Positions 1 through 7,173 are shown, numbered from the stretch's first letter. The stretch: 13,824 bases of DNA from Bacillota bacterium (GCA_009780875.1 WQZE01000015.1:1-13824), one strand, 5' to 3'. The notes: generated from the letters alone by a model not told the origin. Program-made: numbers and translations.

Positions 1-511
1 AAAGGGGTCCATCCGCCATCATCCCCCACAGCGTAGCAAAGTCCCCATCTGGGTCTACACCCGCTGTCGTGAAGATATTAAAAATTCCCCACAAAATACC
101 CGCTGCCGCAATCATCAACATCACGGGCGTAAACACAGCACTACAAGTAGAGATAAACCGACTCGGCAAAGACTTAATAACTCTGCCCACTTTGCCCAGA
201 CTCATTGGTTCTTTGGGCTTTTGTTCTGGTGCCCCACCATCAGCCACCACGACATTTTGTCCCGCCAACTCAGCAACCACAACCTTGTAGCACTCCGCCA
301 CCTTGTTGCCAATCACCAATTGCATATACCCGCCCTTGTGAAAAGCACTGATGACCCCATAGGCACTTTTGAGTTTTTCTACATCCGCCTTGCCATAATC
401 CCGCAACTCAAATCGTAGCCTTGTGGCACAATGCACCACACCCACAATGTTCTCAGCCCCCCCCAAATGCGGGATTACTTCCTTTGCCAATTTCCCAAAA
501 TCAGCAGCCAT
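1..511 (-). CDS. PTS sugar permease EIIBC, beta-glucoside/sucrose type (5' part)
   Basis: Phosphotransferase-system membrane permease that phosphorylates a sugar as it imports it. Only the first 170 codons are in the window; the frame runs off the left edge without a stop. Residues 1-90 form the EIIB domain, with the phospho-cysteine Cys28 in the motif HCATRLRF, the signature of the glucose/beta-glucoside class. A linker of about 15 residues follows. EIIC begins around residue 105 (GKVGRVIKSLPSRF), with a first membrane segment near 126-147 (VFTPVMLMIAAAGILWGIF). The ATG at 511 is preceded by GGAGGT with good spacing. A strong promoter lies about 150 bp upstream. The leader shows no obvious BglG/LicT-type antitermination site. 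A run of eight G on the coding strand lies at codons 17-20. The sugar cannot be told, and a C-terminal EIIA domain may lie outside the window. Confidence 0.93.
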   Translation of the reverse strand, partial: MAADFGKLAKEVIPHLGGAENIVGVVHCATRLRFELRDYGKADVEKLKSAYGVISAFHKGGYMQLVIGNKVAECYKVVVAELAGQNVVVADGGAPEQKPKEPMSLGKVGRVIKSLPSRFISTCSAVFTPVMLMIAAAGILWGIFNIFTTAGVDPDGDFATLWGMMADGPL

Positions 512-659
512 ATCCAATACCTCCAAATTTTTTATCTATTTGCGTTTTTCCCAAACCACACACTGCCCATCATCCAACTCTACAACAAAGTTCACACACC
601 ACAACTTGTACAAATACAAAAACAAAAAGTACAAAACCAATCATTTTGCACCTTTGTGT

Positions 660-689
660 ATTATACTACCTTTTGTATATGCTTGTCAA
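660..689 (-). promoter_or_regulatory. Sigma-A-type promoter of the PTS gene
   Basis: On the minus strand a perfect TTGACA (684-689) is followed after 18 bp by a perfect TATAAT (660-665). Transcription would start near 652 and give a leader of about 140 nt. The spacer AGCATATACAAAAGGTAG is almost the same as in the promoter at 4355-4383 (AGCATATACAAAAGTAG, 17 bp), so both promoters belong to one duplicated cassette. The one extra spacer base should make this copy somewhat weaker. Confidence 0.85.
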
Positions 690-891
690 GTGTTTTTTGT
701 TATGTTTGACTTATTTAAAATATTTATTTTGCACTTGCAAATCCCCATATTTTTACACCCACAAGCAAGGGTTGTGGAAACAAGGATTCAAGTGTTTTTT
801 GTTATTTCTGCTTATTCTAAATATTTATTTTGACATTCGGGTTCCCTGTATTTTTACGCCCACGAGCAAGGATTGTAGAAACACTTGACAA
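683..891. repeat. 13-bp inverted repeats bounding the tandem units
   Basis: TTGTCAAGTGTTT (683-695) and AAACACTTGACAA (879-891) are perfect inverted repeats enclosing a 209-bp AT-rich block, a MITE-like geometry. No convincing flanking direct repeat is visible. The left end overlaps the -35 box of the PTS promoter. Confidence 0.5.
687..890. repeat. Two tandem ~102-bp AT-rich units
   Basis: Unit 1 (687-788) and unit 2 (789-890) share CAAGTGTTTTTTGTTAT at the start, TTCTAAATATTTATTTTG or a close variant in the middle, and TATTTTTAC.CCCAC.AGCAAGG.TTGT near the end. Related sequence recurs at 4381-4510. Each locus has the repeat directly upstream of a minus-strand TTGACA/TATAAT promoter. No reading frame is shared by the copies, so this is non-coding. 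It could be an AT-rich upstream promoter element, a regulator-binding array or a remnant of a small mobile element. Confidence 0.8.
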
Positions 892-910
892 AGCACAAAC
901 AACAACCGAC

Positions 911-942
911 ATTGCGTATTCGTATCAAAACAAATACGCAAT
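911..942 (-). terminator. Probable terminator of the ABC transporter operon
   Basis: Ten-bp perfect stem ATTGCGTATT (911-920) / AATACGCAAT (933-942) with a 12-nt loop, starting 14 bases after the stop codon of the ABC gene on the minus strand. The trailing sequence is only moderately U-rich (GTCGGTTGTTGTTTG), so termination efficiency is uncertain. Confidence 0.5.
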
Positions 943-955
943 GTTTTGCATCCAC

Positions 956-3235
956 TCACACTGTACTCTCCCTCAATACATCTATCGGTTTCTTTTTGCA
1001 CACCAAGGCAATGGGCACCGCCACAGATACACACACGGTCACCAAAATACAGCCCAACAAAAATAGTGCATTGAGTGCGGACGGATAATACGGTCCCAAA
1101 ATACTAAATTGCACGGGCGGTATCCCTTTGGTCAAAAAGTAAGAAAACAAAAACATTCCAACCACACCCATCACCCACGACACAACTGCCGAAAATACAC
1201 TTTCTACCAAATAGATTGAAAAAATATCTCTCCCGCCTCCACCAAGACTCCTTATCACTCCAATTTGCTTTCTGCCAAAACGCACACTCATTGCCGTAAA
1301 ATAACACAGCAACCCCACCGTCACCACAGCACCTATTCCAAACAAAATCCATAGCCCGCCATCTACCCTAGTGGCTGTATACATATTCAAAATTTCATCC
1401 ACTGCAAAGCTCATTGCGTACGGTTGCATTTTTGCATCTCTCATTTCATACTGACCATACGAGTCGTCAAACTTGCCAACTTTGGAGACTGTGCCCACTG
1501 TGGACTTGTACCCCGCACCAAAGTACTCCATATCTTGTCTCATACTCCCAGACAAAGGTGCCACGACACTCCCAACCACAGGCTTATACCCCTCCTCATA
1601 AATCTCAGACCTCAAAAATCCATCGTCCACCACACACAACATAGGCAAAACCATATTGCCCATCAAAAACTCAGAAAAAGAACCGCTTGTGGCATTTTGC
1701 ACCTCTGTAAAAAGTGTCACCAAATCCCTCACATCGTGTTCCGTTTGATAGATTCCCGCAATATGCGTGTATTTTTTGGACGAGACCCCATTCCTATCAA
1801 AGGCGTTGACCACAATTTTGCGACCCCCGTTGTCCAAATCCAAAAACTCATCCACGCTCATCTTTTGCACTTCTACACCGCTCAACTCCTCCCTGGTCTC
1901 AGGATTCACATAACCTCTTGTTTGATACAAGGCCCAAGCAAAATCCGTGACCAGCACGCCCCCCTCTGTTTGTGGCATTTGCCCAGCAATCAATCGTCCA
2001 CCAATATCCTCCAACGACTGCCCCGCCCCCAAAGCAACCACGCCACCCACGGTACGCAACAAAGCATTGCCAAGACCTGCAGGCATCCTTGGCGAACTAA
2101 CAAGTATATCCAGCACCGCAAGCGTGTTCACCACACTCTCTCTCACCTCAAAAATCTCCCCGTGGGTACGGTAATCCTCCATTTGCTCTGGCAAAAAGTT
2201 CCCATCCGCATCCAGAGTCTTGTTTCCGTATTCACTAGTATACCTAACACTGAGCGTGTGGTTTCTTATCACGGTATGCGCAATGTTTTGTTCATACAAA
2301 TACCGCAGGTTTCTCCTAGCGGGATTCCCAAACTTGCCCTCAGAGAACATCACAATCATCCCACCCAGCAATGAAAAAAACAACACCGGCAAAATACAAA
2401 CCGCCACAAACCTGACAAGGTGCCGCCGCACAATGCCCATTCCCAATTTGGTGACAAATCCCAAAGAGACTTTTGCGTGCTGCTTGTTGCCCCCCAACGA
2501 CTCCCTTTGTATGGGCGTAGGTGCAACTTGCCCTTGCTCAAACTGGCTCTCTTGGGGTGCACTCGCATTGCACTCATCCGAGACAATCTTGCCATCCTCC
2601 ATTTTGATGACTCTCTGCCCAAATTTTTGTGCACTCGTAGTATCGTGACTGACCACTACCACCAACATCTCTTTGGCCACATCTTGGAGGCACGCAAAAA
2701 CAACCTCCCCAATCTCACGATTGAGATTGCCCGTAGGCTCGTCCGCAAACAGCACTCTTTTATTGCCGACCAGTCCTCTGGCAATGGCGACCCGCTGCTT
2801 TTGTCCACCGCTCAACTTTTTGCAATTGCGATTGTACAACCCTTTGAGTCCCACTCGTTCAAGCAACCCTTTGAGCACAGCCCTATCCACCGTCAAGCCT
2901 TGCAACCTCGCCACAAATTCAAGATTCTGCCCCACCGTCAAGTCATACAACAAGTTGTACTCTTGCGTGATATACGATGCATCATTTCTGCGGTACGCAT
3001 TCAACTGTCCCGCTGACATCTCCCCCAAACACCCAACACCCTCAACTTCCACACACCCAGCCGTGACACCGTCAAATCCTGCCAAACAATTGAGCAAAGT
3101 ACTCTTGCCAGACCCCGACTCTCCAATCAAAAATACAAGCCCCTTGTCCCCCAACTCCAAATCAATGTTTTTGAGTGCGTCGATTTTGTCTCCTTGGTCA
3201 TCGTATTGCTTGCACACATTTTTCAAACAAATCAT
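956..3235 (-). CDS. MacB-like ABC transporter: ATPase fused to FtsX-family permease
   Basis: Half-transporter of the MacB/LolD-FtsX group, which moves no solute through a channel but couples ATP hydrolysis to work on extracytoplasmic substrates such as peptides or lipoproteins. 759 residues. The ATPase comes first: Walker A GESGSGKST (38-46), Q-loop Gln91, signature LSGGQKQR (141-148), Walker B VLFADEP (161-167), H-loop His197. The D-loop reads GNLN, with Asn172 where Asp is usual. After a linker, one membrane segment (about 276-297), a long extracellular domain (about 300-622), and three C-terminal segments (about 627-649, 675-702, 720-744) with the FtsX motif IGVIRSLGG. The start at 3235 is chosen because AAGGAG precedes it; the 18 in-frame residues upstream lack homology. 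It lies 76 bp after the gene for a membrane-anchored extracellular protein, its likely partner. The substrate is unknown. Confidence 0.93.
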   Translation of the reverse strand: MICLKNVCKQYDDQGDKIDALKNIDLELGDKGLVFLIGESGSGKSTLLNCLAGFDGVTAGCVEVEGVGCLGEMSAGQLNAYRRNDASYITQEYNLLYDLTVGQNLEFVARLQGLTVDRAVLKGLLERVGLKGLYNRNCKKLSGGQKQRVAIARGLVGNKRVLFADEPTGNLNREIGEVVFACLQDVAKEMLVVVVSHDTTSAQKFGQRVIKMEDGKIVSDECNASAPQESQFEQGQVAPTPIQRESLGGNKQHAKVSLGFVTKLGMGIVRRHLVRFVAVCILPVLFFSLLGGMIVMFSEGKFGNPARRNLRYLYEQNIAHTVIRNHTLSVRYTSEYGNKTLDADGNFLPEQMEDYRTHGEIFEVRESVVNTLAVLDILVSSPRMPAGLGNALLRTVGGVVALGAGQSLEDIGGRLIAGQMPQTEGGVLVTDFAWALYQTRGYVNPETREELSGVEVQKMSVDEFLDLDNGGRKIVVNAFDRNGVSSKKYTHIAGIYQTEHDVRDLVTLFTEVQNATSGSFSEFLMGNMVLPMLCVVDDGFLRSEIYEEGYKPVVGSVVAPLSGSMRQDMEYFGAGYKSTVGTVSKVGKFDDSYGQYEMRDAKMQPYAMSFAVDEILNMYTATRVDGGLWILFGIGAVVTVGLLCYFTAMSVRFGRKQIGVIRSLGGGGRDIFSIYLVESVFSAVVSWVMGVVGMFLFSYFLTKGIPPVQFSILGPYYPSALNALFLLGCILVTVCVSVAVPIALVCKKKPIDVLRESTV

Positions 3236-3311
3236 TTTCTTACTCCTTGTAGACAACAAAAGAATGAAGGGGCTCTTTGTCCCCCACACTCTTTTGCACG
3301 CATAACACCCA

Positions 3312-4106
3312 TCAATCCAATTTTATGGTATTATAAAACAAACTGCCCGTAGGATCACTTGCAAATTTTCTCTCCACAGGTTGCCCATTGTTTTGACAAT
3401 ACCACTCTGACAAAGTCCTACCACTTTTGCTTCCCTTTACCCAAGTTGTTTCCAATGTTCTATAATCATCTGGGCTGGTGATTCCTGGATTGGTCGGGCC
3501 CGTTTGATTGGGATACAACACAATCTTGCCGTCAATATGCCCTGCAAAAGGATGGTCTACTCCAACATACAATGTCTGAACAGTGTTTGGAGTCCCATCA
3601 ACTTTCCCAATTGTTACGGTGCCATAATCTCCACTCACACTAAGGTTGGTGTGCAAATCCGAACTCAAAATCCCATCGTGCCCAAACAAACTGCTCTCCC
3701 ACGCAAACCACAACTCCACCTTGATAGATACCGTCCCCCAAACATGACTCGTCCCCGTATAACTCACATACATATCCAAATTGATTTGTTTTGACATTTT
3801 GTTTCCAGAATCTCTCTGCAAATCACTTGTTTGCAAATCCATCTTTTCCGTTGCACTTTGCACGCCTTGGTTCAATGAATCCACCGCACTAACACCTTGG
3901 TTCATTACTTGTTCTTGTCCCTGTGGCGTGCTTGCATCCTGCTTGTGTGCAACTTGCAACCATCCAAAACTCATACAAAAAACAAAACAAAGCGATAGTG
4001 CCATCACCGCCACCCACCGCTTTTTTGTCATTCTTGCAAGCCATTGCTTGTTTGTGCTTTTGGCACTCTCTACACTACTTTGCGTGTTCTTTACGATTTT
4101 TTTCAT
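3312..4106 (-). CDS. Membrane-anchored extracellular protein of unknown function
   Basis: I do not recognise a family. 264 residues. A basic N-terminus of about 30 residues (ARMTKKR just before the membrane) leads into one hydrophobic segment (about 31-50, WVAVMALSLCFVFCMSFGWL), so this is a signal anchor or signal peptide. There is no clear lipobox. Residues 55-105 are polar with two NQGV repeats and look like a stalk or coiled coil. Residues 108-264 look like a beta-rich domain (NLDMYVSYTGT, GTVSIKVELWF, YGTVTIGKVDG). The ATG at 4106 is preceded by AAAGGAG. It is the first gene of a probable operon with the MacB-like ABC transporter 76 bp downstream, so it may be that transporter's extracellular partner, substrate or sensor. 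Expression should depend on the promoter at 4355-4383 and on a leader that contains an octamer repeat. Confidence 0.8.
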   Translation of the reverse strand: MKKIVKNTQSSVESAKSTNKQWLARMTKKRWVAVMALSLCFVFCMSFGWLQVAHKQDASTPQGQEQVMNQGVSAVDSLNQGVQSATEKMDLQTSDLQRDSGNKMSKQINLDMYVSYTGTSHVWGTVSIKVELWFAWESSLFGHDGILSSDLHTNLSVSGDYGTVTIGKVDGTPNTVQTLYVGVDHPFAGHIDGKIVLYPNQTGPTNPGITSPDDYRTLETTWVKGSKSGRTLSEWYCQNNGQPVERKFASDPTGSLFYNTIKLD

Positions 4107-4266
4107 ACAATCTGTACTCCTTTTTTTGAAGTCACAAATTTACAAAATCACTCTCCACTTTTTCATTCAACCCCAAGTCACTTCCACGGCGTTCACAATC
4201 TATCTTTCAAGTTGCACCGCAGTCACTTTTCTCACCTATGTACACCCATTAGACACAAGTATACAC

Positions 4267-4336
4267 AAGTAATCAAGTAATCAAGTAATCAAGTAATCAA
4301 GTAATCAAGTAATCAAGTAATCAAGTAATCAAGTAA
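4267..4336. repeat. Octanucleotide tandem array, eight copies
   Basis: Eight perfect copies of AAGTAATC (4267-4330) plus six more bases of a ninth. On the minus strand this reads (GATTACTT)n. It lies just downstream of the operon promoter, so it would form the start of the leader RNA, about 170 nt before the ATG at 4106. No long reading frame crosses it on the coding strand, so length change would alter the leader and not a protein. Confidence 0.95.
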
Positions 4337-4354
4337 CTTGTTCTCTACATCTCT

Positions 4355-4383
4355 ATTATACTACTTTTGTATATGCTTGTCAA
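4355..4383 (-). promoter_or_regulatory. Sigma-A-type promoter of the extracellular protein/ABC operon
   Basis: Perfect TTGACA (4378-4383), 17-bp spacer and perfect TATAAT (4355-4360) on the minus strand. Transcription should start near 4348, leaving a leader of about 240 nt that opens into the octamer array. The near match to the promoter at 660-689, including the spacer, shows common descent of the two regulatory regions. Confidence 0.88.
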
Positions 4384-4510
4384 CTATTTTTTTGTTGTTT
4401 TTTATTTATTCTAAATATTTATTTTGCACTTGCAGGCTCCTATTTCTACGCCTACGCACAAGGATTGCCCCAATACTTGGGATTCAATTGTTTTTTATAT
4501 TTTACTTTAT
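4381..4510. repeat. Third copy of the AT-rich unit, plus a truncated fourth
   Basis: The block from 4381 matches the units at 687-890: TTCTAAATATTTATTTTGCACTTGCA is shared, followed by a TATTTCTACGCCTACGCACAAGGATTG segment that matches their second half. A new unit appears to begin at 4485 (CAATTGTTTTTTATATTTTACTT) and stops at the 3' end of truA. As at the left locus, the repeat lies directly upstream of a minus-strand promoter. The rest of the gap between truA and the extracellular-protein gene holds only the promoter, the octamer array and a leader with no recognised element. Confidence 0.75.
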
Positions 4511-4522
4511 GCATTGCCACAC

Positions 4523-5287
4523 TTATATCTCATAGGACACTCTTTTGAGATATAGACCACAGGCGGGTGCGACCAGTCGCACAGATGGGGCGTGTTGAGA
4601 TAGGGCTTTTTGGATTTCGGATGCGGCCGCCTCTCCTTTGCCCACTTGTACAAGATGCGCAATAATTTTGCGTACCATATTGTACAAAAAACCATTGGCA
4701 CAAATTTCCAACTTGTACAGACTGTCCTGACTATACGGGTTGGGCACTTGTTGCAAGGAGGCGGAGAGAACGGTACGGGTCGTGCTTTTGATACTGCTCC
4801 CACTAGACATATAGGAGACAAAATTGTGCCTGCCCACAAAGCACTCCAAAGCCTTTTGTGCCGACTCCAAATCAAAAACCTCCCCACGCTTGGAGGGCAC
4901 CCGCCACGCCCTATCTCGCATCAACGGACACATCTCCCCCAAATAAAACAAGTACTCATAGGATTTGCTTTTTGCACTGTACCTTGCGTGAAAATCATCT
5001 TCCACCATTTTGGCATCCATTACCCTTATCCCATCATCCAAAAAATGATTGCACCCATTTTGCACCTTGTACGGCAACAAATGTTTGTCACTGTCAAAAT
5101 GCACGGTCTGCCCACAAGCGTGCACCCCCACATCGGTTCGCCCGCTCGCAAAAACGGTGATGGCGTGCCCAAACAACTTTTGCAAGGCGGTCTCCACGCA
5201 CTCTTGCACCGTGTTGTGATTGTGTGGCTGTCTTTGCCACCCGCCATACGGTGTCCCAGCGTATTGCAAAATCAAAAAATATCTCAT
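4523..5287 (-). CDS. truA: tRNA pseudouridine(38-40) synthase TruA
   Basis: Converts uridine to pseudouridine at positions 38-40 of the anticodon arm of many tRNAs. 254 residues, the usual length. The N-terminus is typical (MRYFLILQYAGTPYGGWQRQ). The catalytic Asp52 sits in SGRTDVGVHA (48-57), followed by the family segments YRFxAR-like FHARYSAKSKSYEY and FLYNMVRKI, and the C-terminal motif APACGLYL. The start at 5287 matches family length and sits just downstream of a promoter-like sequence (TTGTGG, 17 bp, TATACT). An ATG 36 bp further upstream would overlap that promoter and add non-homologous residues. No clear ribosome site precedes either start. In many Firmicutes truA follows ECF transporter or ribosomal genes; here it stands alone, divergent from a regulator gene. 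Confidence 0.96.
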   Translation of the reverse strand: MRYFLILQYAGTPYGGWQRQPHNHNTVQECVETALQKLFGHAITVFASGRTDVGVHACGQTVHFDSDKHLLPYKVQNGCNHFLDDGIRVMDAKMVEDDFHARYSAKSKSYEYLFYLGEMCPLMRDRAWRVPSKRGEVFDLESAQKALECFVGRHNFVSYMSSGSSIKSTTRTVLSASLQQVPNPYSQDSLYKLEICANGFLYNMVRKIIAHLVQVGKGEAAASEIQKALSQHAPSVRLVAPACGLYLKRVSYEI

Positions 5288-5310
5288 AGCAAAATTTTTT
5301 CGTTTTGTAT

Positions 5311-5339
5311 AGTATATATTCACAAAACCTTGTCCACAA
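5311..5339 (-). promoter_or_regulatory. Probable truA promoter
   Basis: On the minus strand TTGTGG (5334-5339) and TATACT (5311-5316) are spaced by 17 bp. The start point would fall about 15-20 nt before the ATG at 5287, which supports that start over the one at 5323. The same 86-bp gap must also drive the divergent gene at 5373, for which no clear promoter was found. Confidence 0.5.
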
Positions 5340-5372
5340 TTATTGTATCAAAAACTTGGAGGCAAAAACAAA

Positions 5373-5957
5373 ATGACCAATTGGAGTATAGAAGACACCA
5401 AAACACTCTTTGACACCGTAGCGCAGTTTTCACAAGAGGGACTGGGGCTGAGCAAGGCGTTTGTAAAAATCGCCAAACAAAGCGGTCGCAGTACCAACAG
5501 CGTACGCAACTTTTACTATTCACAGTGCAAACTCTTGGCACTTGTGCCCAAAGTGGCGGGCGAACTTGGCATTCAAACCATCGCACCCAAAAGAGATAGT
5601 TTTGTCACTTTTTCAGAGGAGCAAATCACGCACCTTGTGGGGCACATTCTAACCAAAAGAGTGGAGGGACTCTCTGTGCGTGCCATCTTGCAAGAGTATA
5701 GCAACGGCGACCCCGTGCTCGCCTTGCGATATATGAACAAATACCGCAGTATGCTCACCACACACAAATCCCGTATGCAAACCATTATGCACGCTTTGCG
5801 AGAGCAAAACACCCCTTACTTCAACCCCTACACCAACCAAGTCGTGGATGGCTCCACAAGCGACCCCAAACAAAAACTGGCACTCTTTTTGTCCAAACTA
5901 GAAGAAAGCGAAATAGACAGTTTTTTGGATATGCTTGGCAAAATTGTCAATCAATAG
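5373..5957 (+). CDS. Myb/SANT-like helix-turn-helix DNA-binding protein
   Basis: 194 residues. Residues 4-50 (WSIEDTKTLFDTVAQF, then SGRSTNSVRNFYY) look like the Myb/SANT-type helix-turn-helix of the RsfA group of Gram-positive regulators: an aromatic WS-E-T core, a long second helix and a basic recognition helix. The rest is helical, with Arg/Lys-rich segments around 95-150 and an acidic final helix (EESEIDSFLDMLGKIV) that could mediate self-association. The ATG at 5373 is chosen because TTGGAGG precedes it at proper spacing. It is the only sizeable gene on the plus strand and is divergent from truA across 86 bp. Its coding strand is C/A-rich, unlike the G/T-rich coding strands of its neighbours, as expected for a lagging-strand gene. 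The role is not known; a link to sporulation would be a guess from RsfA. Confidence 0.8.
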   Translation: MTNWSIEDTKTLFDTVAQFSQEGLGLSKAFVKIAKQSGRSTNSVRNFYYSQCKLLALVPKVAGELGIQTIAPKRDSFVTFSEEQITHLVGHILTKRVEGLSVRAILQEYSNGDPVLALRYMNKYRSMLTTHKSRMQTIMHALREQNTPYFNPYTNQVVDGSTSDPKQKLALFLSKLEESEIDSFLDMLGKIVNQ

Positions 5958-5961
5958 TCCA

Positions 5962-5995
5962 CCAATCAGATTGGAGCGGTCTTTTTGTCCGCTCC
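5962..5995. terminator. Double hairpin after the Myb-like gene
   Basis: Two adjacent inverted repeats: CCAAT-CAG-ATTGG (5962-5974) and GGAGCGG (5973-5979) / CCGCTCC (5989-5995) with a U-rich loop. The position right after the stop codon suggests a transcript end, but the hairpin lacks a clear distal U-run, so it may be a processing or stability element. Confidence 0.4.
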
Positions 5996-6057
5996 CCTTT
6001 GCTGATAACATTCTTTGCAAAAAATATTTTCACCTATTTTTCCACACAATAACTCTA

Positions 6058-6197
6058 TGAAAAACATTTTCAAAAAACAAACCAAACTGCCCGTACTACC
6101 CAAAGATTTTATGGCAAGTGAGCAAGACCCCACAGGCAAATACACGGGCGTACCGCTAGACGGCGGCAAACCAGAACAAGATGCCGACGACCTATAA
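6058..6197 (+). CDS. Small acidic-tailed protein, PTG-YTG/QDADDL type
   Basis: 46 codons with the stop, 45 residues. A basic N-terminus (MKNIFKKQTKLPVLPKDF) is followed by DPTGKYTGVPLDGGKPEQDADDL. From memory, short Clostridia proteins with this layout (proline-rich basic start, D-P-x-G-x-YTG, and a C-terminus ending in QDADDL) recur as unnamed hypothetical proteins; I cannot name a family number. It has no signal peptide or membrane segment. The ribosome site is weak, which lowers confidence in the start; a TTG at 6015 would extend the frame by 14 residues. It follows the Myb-like gene on the same strand after 100 bp and converges with the hydrolase gene. Function unknown. Confidence 0.65.
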
Positions 6198-6279
6198 CAC
6201 CGTGGCACAACCTCTACCTGCGTGACTACCGCCGCACAACAAGTTCAAGTTAAAAACAGCGTGCGATGGAATATGGTGT

Positions 6280-7158
6280 CTAATCGCTCGTGCTCGCCTC
6301 ATTCAAAAAAGCAAGCATATCTTGTTGTACCACCGCTTTTTCGTTGTCTGTATGCAGGCTATGAAAAGCATGGTCGTACACTATCAATCTCGTGTTGTCT
6401 CCGGCTTTGTCAGCATACGCCAAGATGGCGGGCGTGGAGACAATTTTGTCATCCCCCGCAGCCATCAACAAGGTGGGCACGGTCACTTTGTCCGCATTCT
6501 TGATGGCAAACTCACCCGCCTTGGCTATCTGACAAAAAAGTCGCAAAGCAATCCTATCGTGAAAAATCTCACTACTCCCAATCCCGTGCAGTGCCTCACG
6601 ATTGCGTGTGATATGTGCCCTATTGAGTTTGGTGTGCTTGGCCCACTTGTGATTGAGCCCACCCAGCACGCCCGCACAAAAAACGGTGAATCTGCTCGGT
6701 GGCTTGTGGAGCCTGAGCCAAGGTGCTTCCAGTATCAGTTTTTGATATTTTTGTTGTGCGTTGTCTTGTGTCAAAAGGTGATTGATGGCAATATTGCCCC
6801 CCATGCTGTGCCCATACAAATACATAGGCAACGATGGAAAAATCTTTTCAACACTCTCTCTGACCGCCTCCACATCACGCAACAAGTCGGTATACCGCTT
6901 GACAACCCCCCGTGCTTTGCGACGCTTGGACACCGTCAAATGCTCCATCTTTCCAAAACCGCGCAGGTCTTGCACCACTGCTACAAACCCATCATCCACA
7001 AAGCACTTTGCCAACTCATAGTACAACTCAATCCCCTCGCCAAAGCCGTGAATCATTTGCACCACGCCCTTGGGGGTGCCCTCCTCGGGTTGCAACCTTG
7101 CCACCCGTATGGGCATTTTGTCATACGCTTGTATCGTATACACTTCTCTCTTATACAT
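6280..7158 (-). CDS. Alpha/beta hydrolase, monoacylglycerol lipase/S33 aminopeptidase type
   Basis: Cytoplasmic serine hydrolase of 292 residues, close to usual length. Oxyanion-region motif HGFGEG (37-42). The nucleophile is Ser118 in GHSMGG (116-121). The likely acid is Asp237 in AAGDDKIV, and the likely catalytic His is His266 in DHAFHSLH, so a full triad is present. The RGxG motif after strand 4 reads DLRGFGKME where DxRGHGxS is common. There is no signal peptide. The substrate is unknown; lysophospholipids and monoacylglycerols are usual for this group. It starts 15 bp after the stop of the sacsin-like ATPase gene, with AAAAAGGG close before the ATG, so it is probably co-transcribed and may be translated by coupling. 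The unit ends in a region shared with the convergent small gene; no clear terminator was seen. Confidence 0.9.
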   Translation of the reverse strand: MYKREVYTIQAYDKMPIRVARLQPEEGTPKGVVQMIHGFGEGIELYYELAKCFVDDGFVAVVQDLRGFGKMEHLTVSKRRKARGVVKRYTDLLRDVEAVRESVEKIFPSLPMYLYGHSMGGNIAINHLLTQDNAQQKYQKLILEAPWLRLHKPPSRFTVFCAGVLGGLNHKWAKHTKLNRAHITRNREALHGIGSSEIFHDRIALRLFCQIAKAGEFAIKNADKVTVPTLLMAAGDDKIVSTPAILAYADKAGDNTRLIVYDHAFHSLHTDNEKAVVQQDMLAFLNEASTSD

Positions 7159-7173
7159 AAAACCCTTTTTGTT

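Noticed and set aside
512..652. BglG/LicT-type antitermination site or riboswitch in the PTS leader
   Set aside because: No conserved antiterminator sequence, no overlapping terminator hairpin and no known aptamer core were found in the 140-nt leader.
421..888. Overlapping plus-strand frames across the PTS gene start and the AT-rich repeat
   Set aside because: They cross a gene start, a perfect minus-strand promoter and non-coding repeats whose copies do not keep a frame.
683..891. Insertion sequence
   Set aside because: The block has inverted ends but no transposase frame and no visible target duplication, so only a MITE-like possibility is reported.
1424..2374. Long open frame on the plus strand opposite the ABC transporter gene
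   Set aside because: It is antisense to a gene with full ATPase and FtsX motifs, has no ribosome site and encodes a His/Pro/Thr-rich sequence typical of the complement of G-rich coding DNA.
4267..4336. CRISPR array reading of the octamer block, and likewise of the 7/11-mer block at 10488-10651
   Set aside because: The units are 7-11 bp with no unique spacers and no cas gene is nearby; these are simple tandem repeats.
5288..5323. Upstream ATG for truA
   Set aside because: The extra 12 residues are not found in TruA proteins and the start would overlap the likely -10 box.
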